NCBI GenBank assembly: GCA_020284085.1
Contig: JACEVL010000773.1
Span: forward strand, 212,001 to 276,000
Source: Aporrectodea caliginosa
Lineage: Eukaryota > Annelida > Clitellata > Crassiclitellata > Lumbricidae
Reading direction: 5' to 3'
Length of the DNA: 64,000 nt
The notes under the pieces were generated by a model, which had not been told where the DNA came from, searched no databases, and saw only the letters and a program-made list of their open reading frames with translations. Positions within the stretch are counted from its first letter, which is position 1. Each line of letters opens with the position of its first letter. The position numbers and the translations under genes are program-made. Positions 24,396 to 64,000 of the stretch are shown in pieces.

Positions 24396-24524
24396 GGCAA
24401 GCTTATAGTATCGGGGGCTGTAGGATATAGTGCGTAAGTTCACTGGCGTCGTGAGTATAGGTTATGGTCAAGTTAGGCGTCGTGAGGGTCGGTTAGGGTC
24501 AGCCCACGATACTATAAGTTTGCC
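24396..24524. mobile_element. 129-bp foldback element (MITE-like)
   Basis: Arms of 25 bp at 24396-24420 and 24500-24524 are inverted repeats with two mismatches, sharing CTTATAGTATCG. The ~79-bp loop holds two copies of ggcgtcgtgag. No clear target duplication was found. It directly follows the minisatellite. Confidence 0.7.
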
Positions 24525-25102
24525 GTTTCACCTTCCCCAATTCCGTACACATTCACGCTTATGCTCCACCTGTTGCTCTCTCTGTGCAGGTCTTCCGCTC
24601 AAAACTGACAAGAAGCCTTTGACGCAAGCCTTACCTTCATGCCTTCCAATCCTTACGAACATATACCTGCCTTCGGGCTGACCTTTTGGAATCTTGATCT
24701 GGAACCGATTTCGACCTTACGTGCGTATCGATATTGCATTAACTGAGCGCCTGTGAAAAAGCAGGTTCCCGCGACTTCTGTTGTTTTTAGGCGCAGTAAA
24801 AATCATGAGATTACGATTGCAGTATATGTTGTTACTGCAAGGGATGTTGTTTTTAGTTTGGAGAGGCAAAACAATGGATTTGCAGCATAACAGAGTATGC
24901 AAATTAATAGTTTAGTAACTGTAGCATTTATTAGTTTATTTGTAAACTTGGCTTAATAATCACTGAAGGTCAAAAGCATGTCGATGTGAACTTTAGGGAG
25001 CCATGATTGTGGTAAAAAATAAAGGCTAGTGCCCCATAGCTAAATATTATAGCAGGAAAAAAATTGTTATGCAAGGAGCAGCAAACAACTCTAGAAGCCA
25101 AG

Positions 25103-25292
25103 CCGAGGCAGTGCCAGACTGTTCTGTAACCAGGGTGTTTCCAGGGCAGTCATACAGGTAACCAGTGCAGGGGTGATTTATGCCCCAAGTAAAGTCTCGG
25201 CAGGGAAAAAATTCTGGCAGGGCAACAACCAGGGCAAAGGCTTTTTTACCAGGGCATTTGCCCTGGCTTCCCCTGTTGTAGCGCTGCCACTG
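25103..25292. mobile_element. Possible hAT-like MITE, degraded TIRs, 8-bp flanking repeats
   Basis: AAGCCAAG occurs at 25095-25102 and 25293-25300, flanking a 190-bp segment whose right end is ...gcgctgccactg and whose left part contains cagtgcc. The right end resembles a hAT terminus (CAGTGGCAGCGC on the minus strand); the left is only partly matching. The interior has several agggca words. Confidence 0.45.
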
Positions 25293-26366
25293 AAGCCAAG
25301 ACATACTCATGCGTTAGCCTGGGCCATAACAGTTTGAACGAATCAGATTTACAAAGAAAGTGTTCTTATTATAAGAATTGGACTGGGATTTCAAATTCTT
25401 GGCATTCCAGGCAAGGTGAATGGCTGCCACTGAGATTCTGTGGCTCTGTAGCATTGCTTCAGATGGGTGTGGTTCATTTGTCTTGCTGCTGCTGGTGCAT
25501 TATCTAGACTCCCACTTGACCTACAGTACACAGGACTATAGCCTTCTTTAATGCCCTTCCAATTATTTCATTTCTAGACAGTTGCCTGTGGTCTGGGTGC
25601 ATGACTGGTGCGTCAGGCATGTAGGATTTTGTATCTGAGAATATTTTAAAGATAGATTGTACTTTTTCCAGCCATAAAGGAAGCTTGACAAATTCCATTC
25701 CAGATGTCTTGCTGATAATAGCACCATAGGATTGAATTTAGGCAGAATCTGTTGATTGAATAAGGGCTGGAAAGTTAATTGTATCTTTGGATTTTGTCTA
25801 TGAAAGCTGCTGCTTTTAACATGCTTGGCTACAATGCCAGCTCTTCTTACTGCTGCACTATGAGTCCTGTACGACAGAGGTCTGGGAAGCCAAGATTTAA
25901 TGTTCAATGAATAATGCAAGAAGAAAGATTGGCAACATTGAAAGAAGGGATTTCATTGTCTTTATCTACTACTATAATTATGCATGCATGTGTATGAGGA
26001 CCAATAGACCCGACAGGGGTTAACCCTTACTGTCAGTTAAAAAGGGTTGCCTTGTTTGAATGTGTGTTGCAGAACTGCCTAGTTAATTTCTTTGATTGAT
26101 AATAAGAAACATTCAGAATCAGCTCATATAGAGGTGTCAAAATTTTAGTAAATTAGGTTTCATGGAGTGGGCACCCACCTCCTTGTTACTACCTCATTGG
26201 ATTAAAAAGCTGCCCTTTGATTTGCATATTTTTGTTTTGGGTAACACTAATCAGTATATTTAGTAGCAAAGCGAAATTGCTTGTATTATTCTTACGATAC
26301 ATTTATCTGCAGTAAAATTTGGTTGAAATAAAAAGTTTGCAGTTTCTGCAGCTTTGCAACACATGT

Positions 26367-26440
26367 TTAACACTTTAACGATGAGAGTGTACTAAAAGTG
26401 ACCACTGGGAAACCAATGCATCTCATTGTTAAAGTGTTAA
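26367..26440 (-). mobile_element. TTAA-bounded palindromic element, copy 2 (best preserved arms)
   Basis: TTAACACTTTAACGATGAG at the left and CTCATTGTTAAAGTGTTAA at the right form a near-perfect inverted repeat over 74 bp. The core (gtactaaaagtg...gggaaaccaatgc) is the reverse complement of the other four copies. Confidence 0.85.
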
Positions 26441-27080
26441 TGAGCTTTCCCTGCTGGCTGATGACACTTCAAAGTCATTTCTAAAAATAGCCAGGTCAGC
26501 TGGGTATCCTGTGTTAGAGTTGTGGCCTGGGTACTTGCCTTTGAACGGTACCTGGCCTCTGGGTGCCTGTTAACAGGCTTAATCACAAGTGAGACACTGA
26601 CCAACACAAAAGGCACAACGTGAAGTGTCTAGATAAGGAACTAACACATCCTCTGCAGTCGCTACTTATTTCTGTGTAGTCTATTCTACAGTCTTTTTGC
26701 AATGCGCAGTTTCGTCAGGTCCGTACTGTATTTGTTGCACAGAGTGACTCCAACCGACCTACTTCTTTTAAATATTCATTGACTAACTGTCTTATACCCC
26801 ACATGTCTAGCCCGTAATTCAGGCCTCAGCTAAGTGTTATGTTCTTTCTGATCTGTGTGTGGCTTGCTAATTACATCTATTAAATGTCATTGTCTAATAA
26901 CCTTCAGATGTATGACATTGCAGATGTCTTACATACTTGGCTGATGATGTAAGCTCATGATTCTTAGGCTCTGTGTCACAGCAAATAACTGCAGAGGTTT
27001 AGTGACATTTACAGGGTCTACCTGTATCGGCTTGGTGTTGTCAGCAATGTTATTGTCTGGGTATTGTCCTCAATCGAGCA

Positions 27081-27204
27081 TAGGGCTGTCAATGGGCCAC
27101 CCAGGGGCCTGGGTGCATGCTCAAAGGGTAGAACCCACACCTGGAGCATGAATTCAGAATGAATTCGGGTAGCCGGGCCTCAATTTACTCAAATTTTGAC
27201 AGCC
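27081..27204. mobile_element. Possible foldback element, 10-bp arms
   Basis: GGGCTGTCAA near 27084 and TTGACAGCCC near 27194-27203 face each other, as in some hAT ends, but the flanking 8-mers (atcgagca and gtcaagag) match only partly. Internal ggaggcctggg-like words give no further clue. Confidence 0.35.
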
Positions 27205-28904
27205 CCAGTCAAGAGTTTGTCTCCACTGTTTCAAATTAAGGGTGCCACCAGATTAAAGATGATTAAAGAATCAAATAGCATTTTTAAATCAAATGACTAT
27301 CAGAACATTTGGAATTGGAAGATGTGTTCTACAAAGTAAGCTTTACAGAGTCCAGATTATTTCGTAAAGTAAATAAAGATACTGATATTTGTGCCACTTG
27401 GAAAGAACACGTTTCTTAGAGCTGCTGCAAACATGAGGTCCACATAAGTCATTAAAGCCTTCTTGCAACTAGTGCTGATGGCAGAATGGAGCAATATTAG
27501 TCCTGTAATTCAACCTAAACATGCTATGTGAAACAAACTTTTTCAATGTAGATAAAAGTCAATTGAGCTGAATGATGGTGCACACGACACAGACTTTCCA
27601 CGCGATCCTGTTTGAGTTTCTGTGCTGAGAGTGTAATGGGAGTTTTGGAATGATCTGTTGAGTAGGAAATGGTCTCTGCTTCTCTGATCATCCCTTTTTG
27701 CCATTCATGAGCCGGCCTGTTATGTGCTGGAGCCACCTGTAAGCATATTTAGCTCATTTGCAGTTGGCCTGTCCAGACCAGCGCAGTGACCCTAATTGTT
27801 ATGGAAAGCCAGCAGTCAATTATGCAGCTATTTGATCGCTTGGCAAAGCGGAAATATTGCCGCATAGCGGTGGTCTGTATGGTATTGTGTTGCTGTGTTT
27901 TGTGGCTTAGTTTTTGTAGGAAATATCATGTGAAATTTTGCATGTGCTGACATATTATGGGCACTGTCTGTACAAGTTTGATCTCTCCAGAACGTTTATG
28001 ATCATCTGTTGCTAGGTTGCTTTGTCTGGAAGTTGTTTTTATATCGGTTTCTAATACAGAATGTGTCTGTTGGAGGATTAGATATATGCTTTGGATTTGT
28101 GCCACTGCAACTGTTTATGGAGTTGATTTACATTAGGATTTTCTGAATTGATTTGTACTATGGAAATTTTTAATGGATCCCTGTTTGCTTATTTTGGGAG
28201 AAGTACTACATTTTCAGATAACTGACTTCTAGATTGTTTTGTCTATCCCTTTTCCTGCTGAGTTGAACTCTTGTCATCACTTCAGTTTGCCAGTGATCTG
28301 ACTAATGGGCTGTTGTCATGTCATGGGAAAAGTCTTATGCTACTTAATGATATTGAAATGATAAATTGGATGTGTCCATTTAATGGTTGGTTTGATAAAT
28401 CTTCAACTTTCCTTCAACTCCATTCGTTTTCTCTGTTTTGTCTGGTGGGCTGGGGAAGTTAATGGCCCTAATCAACAAAGGAATAAAAAGTGCAGTGCTT
28501 TGAGGATGTAGGTTCTTTTCTGAAGTGCTAGCCTAGCATCAGCCAACGTTTCCATTGAGTTCAGAGCAGTTTGATGGTTCTTTTTAGCAGACAAATGTAT
28601 TCTTTAGTTGCATGTAATGTAGAGTTTATAGGCTGAGTAAGTTAAAGCTTCTGACATTCGTGTAACTTGGGTTTTGGTTACAATCACTTTGGCTAATATT
28701 ATCAACCCTGTGTAACTGTCAGAAATTTGTATATACTTTAATTATTCATCAGTTGGTAATATTTCTGTAGATGTACTCTAATTATTTAGTGCTCAGAAGG
28801 TTAATCTGTGTTTTGTAAATGTTTATTGTTAGTGTTTAAAGAGTTCTACAGTAGATTTGTATTCTTCTTTGTTTGCTCATGTGACTTTTTTTCGCTGTTT
28901 TCAG

Positions 28905-29142
28905 ATGCCTGCAAAGAAGGAATGATCCTTAGCGGTTGATTATCTTTCTGAGACAAGCTTCACTGTGCCTGCTTTCTGACTACAGCCTTAAGGCCAAAGG
29001 CAATTAACAACGGCTGCTGCGGCCTGGACTACAGCTGCTGCTGCTGAAGCTGGTTATCTGCAAGCATTTCTCCATCCCTCAGTCACTAAGGCAAGCATCT
29101 GGCTCTGAGGATATATATATTGGCTGTGGTTGAAGGAAGAGG
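28905..29142 (+). promoter_or_regulatory. FARP1: FARP 5' leader in the first coding exon, with two overlapping uORFs
   Basis: A polypyrimidine tract and acceptor (gacttttttttcgctgttttcag) end at 28904. The leader begins at once with ATG: uORF1 (28905-28925) encodes MPAKKE, and uORF2 (28922-28939, MILSG) overlaps its stop as ATGA. No further ATG occurs before the main start. An in-frame TGA at 29131-29133, three codons upstream, fixes the main ATG at 29143, which has A at -3 and G at +4. If transcription instead started nearby, the acceptor call would be wrong; the uORFs would remain. Confidence 0.6.
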
Positions 29143-63351
<34,209 letters not shown>

Positions 63352-64000
63352 TAATTGCTTGTTCTGCCCTTTTGCCAATGTATTTGCTGCTCTTAATAAT
63401 CCTCTAATCTATATACCGACCAAGCTTTTACCAGATTTGGAGGAGTACAAGCAAATTAAGAACACTGAGAGAAAAAAACTGTCGTCCCAGTATACGAACA
63501 ACCGAGTTTAGTCTGCACAGCTTCAAGCTTCATGAGTGATTAATCTCATTCGTAATACTGTCATGTATGAAACAGCAGACTAGAAGTGTTTCGTTTGGGA
63601 TACTCCGATAGTGAAACGAGTTGTTTTGTGGCCATGTGGCACATTTCAAGATCCTCTAAACAGACGTGTTATATAAAGATTTCATTGCGTGCACTACTTT
63701 GCAAGTTACATCTGTCTAGGATTTATTGGATGGGTTAGATAATTCATCATCCAGTGCTGTCTGTACTGCTTTAATTTCTTACCATTTCGCATAATGAATT
63801 TTAGAAGGCTTGTGTATAATAATTTTAATTTTATATAGATATATATATTATAGATGTGCACCCACACAAAACCTGTGGCGGTTTTTTGCAAAATGTTACT
63901 TGGCATAATATGTTTCAATGTCATGCAGGGTTGCTTGAGATTAGTTTTGCTTCTGGCATATGACACGTGCAGGCCTTTGAATTACAATGTCAAAAATAAC
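63352..64000 (+). other. FARP1: FARP 3' UTR, incomplete
   Basis: AT-rich sequence after the TAG at 63349-63351. No canonical AATAAA was seen before the window end, so the poly(A) site is probably beyond 64000 or uses a variant signal. Confidence 0.5.

Larger units (their letters stand above)
25310..28904. other. Upstream region / putative 5' intron of FARP, mostly unassigned
   Basis: No coding exon was recognised. It contains the TTAA palindrome at 26367-26440 and a small foldback at about 27081-27204 with GGGCTGTCAA / TTGACAGCCC arms. The rest is ordinary AT-rich sequence. If the first exon is at 23640-23949, this is part of a ~5-kb first intron. Confidence 0.5.

Overview
The window is nuclear DNA of an intron-rich animal, most likely an aquatic invertebrate. 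It is AT-rich and mostly CpG-poor. Exons are short (50-300 bp) with GT-AG introns, and the introns hold many non-LTR retrotransposon relics, tRNA-derived SINE copies and small DNA transposons. There is no bacterial-type organisation, no CRISPR array and no rRNA. The species cannot be fixed from the sequence; a spiralian or other non-vertebrate metazoan is a guess.

Two protein-coding genes lie head-to-tail on the + strand. (1) Positions 260-16561 hold the last 25 coding exons of the karyopherin-beta importin-5 (IPO5/RanBP5) orthologue. The first ~120 codons and the promoter lie left of the window. The exons join without frame breaks into 975 complete codons plus a stop, equal to the human protein from about residue 123 to its end. 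(2) Positions 28905-63351 hold a complete FARP1/FARP2 orthologue (FERM - FERM-adjacent - linker - DH RhoGEF - PH - PH). Its 26 coding exons total 3369 nt (1122 aa), and they follow a 5' leader with two tiny uORFs. An upstream non-coding first exon at a CpG-rich patch (about 23640-23949) is suggested but not shown. IPO5 followed by FARP1 on the same strand is also the human chromosome 13q32 arrangement, so this is probably an old conserved gene pair. The two proteins have no known joint function (nuclear import versus Rho-family signalling at the membrane).

Layout: 1-16.8 kb IPO5; 16.8-28.9 kb intergenic or FARP upstream region, with a 1463 bp hAT transposon relic, a 23-26 bp minisatellite and foldback elements; 28.9-63.4 kb FARP, with an 8.7 kb first coding intron and many TE relics; 63.4-64 kb FARP 3' UTR.

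Mobile DNA is the richest part of the window. Three hAT-type insertions have terminal inverted repeats and exact 8-bp target duplications (20223-21685, 43574-43737, 48483-49098). There is also a TTAA-flanked piggyBac-like element, a TA-flanked mariner-like foldback, five copies of a ~71-74 bp TTAA-bounded palindrome, and at least ten relics of non-LTR reverse transcriptase C-termini. Two local duplications have copied splice sites of IPO5 (donor at 4638, acceptor at 13618). No new multi-gene system is visible.
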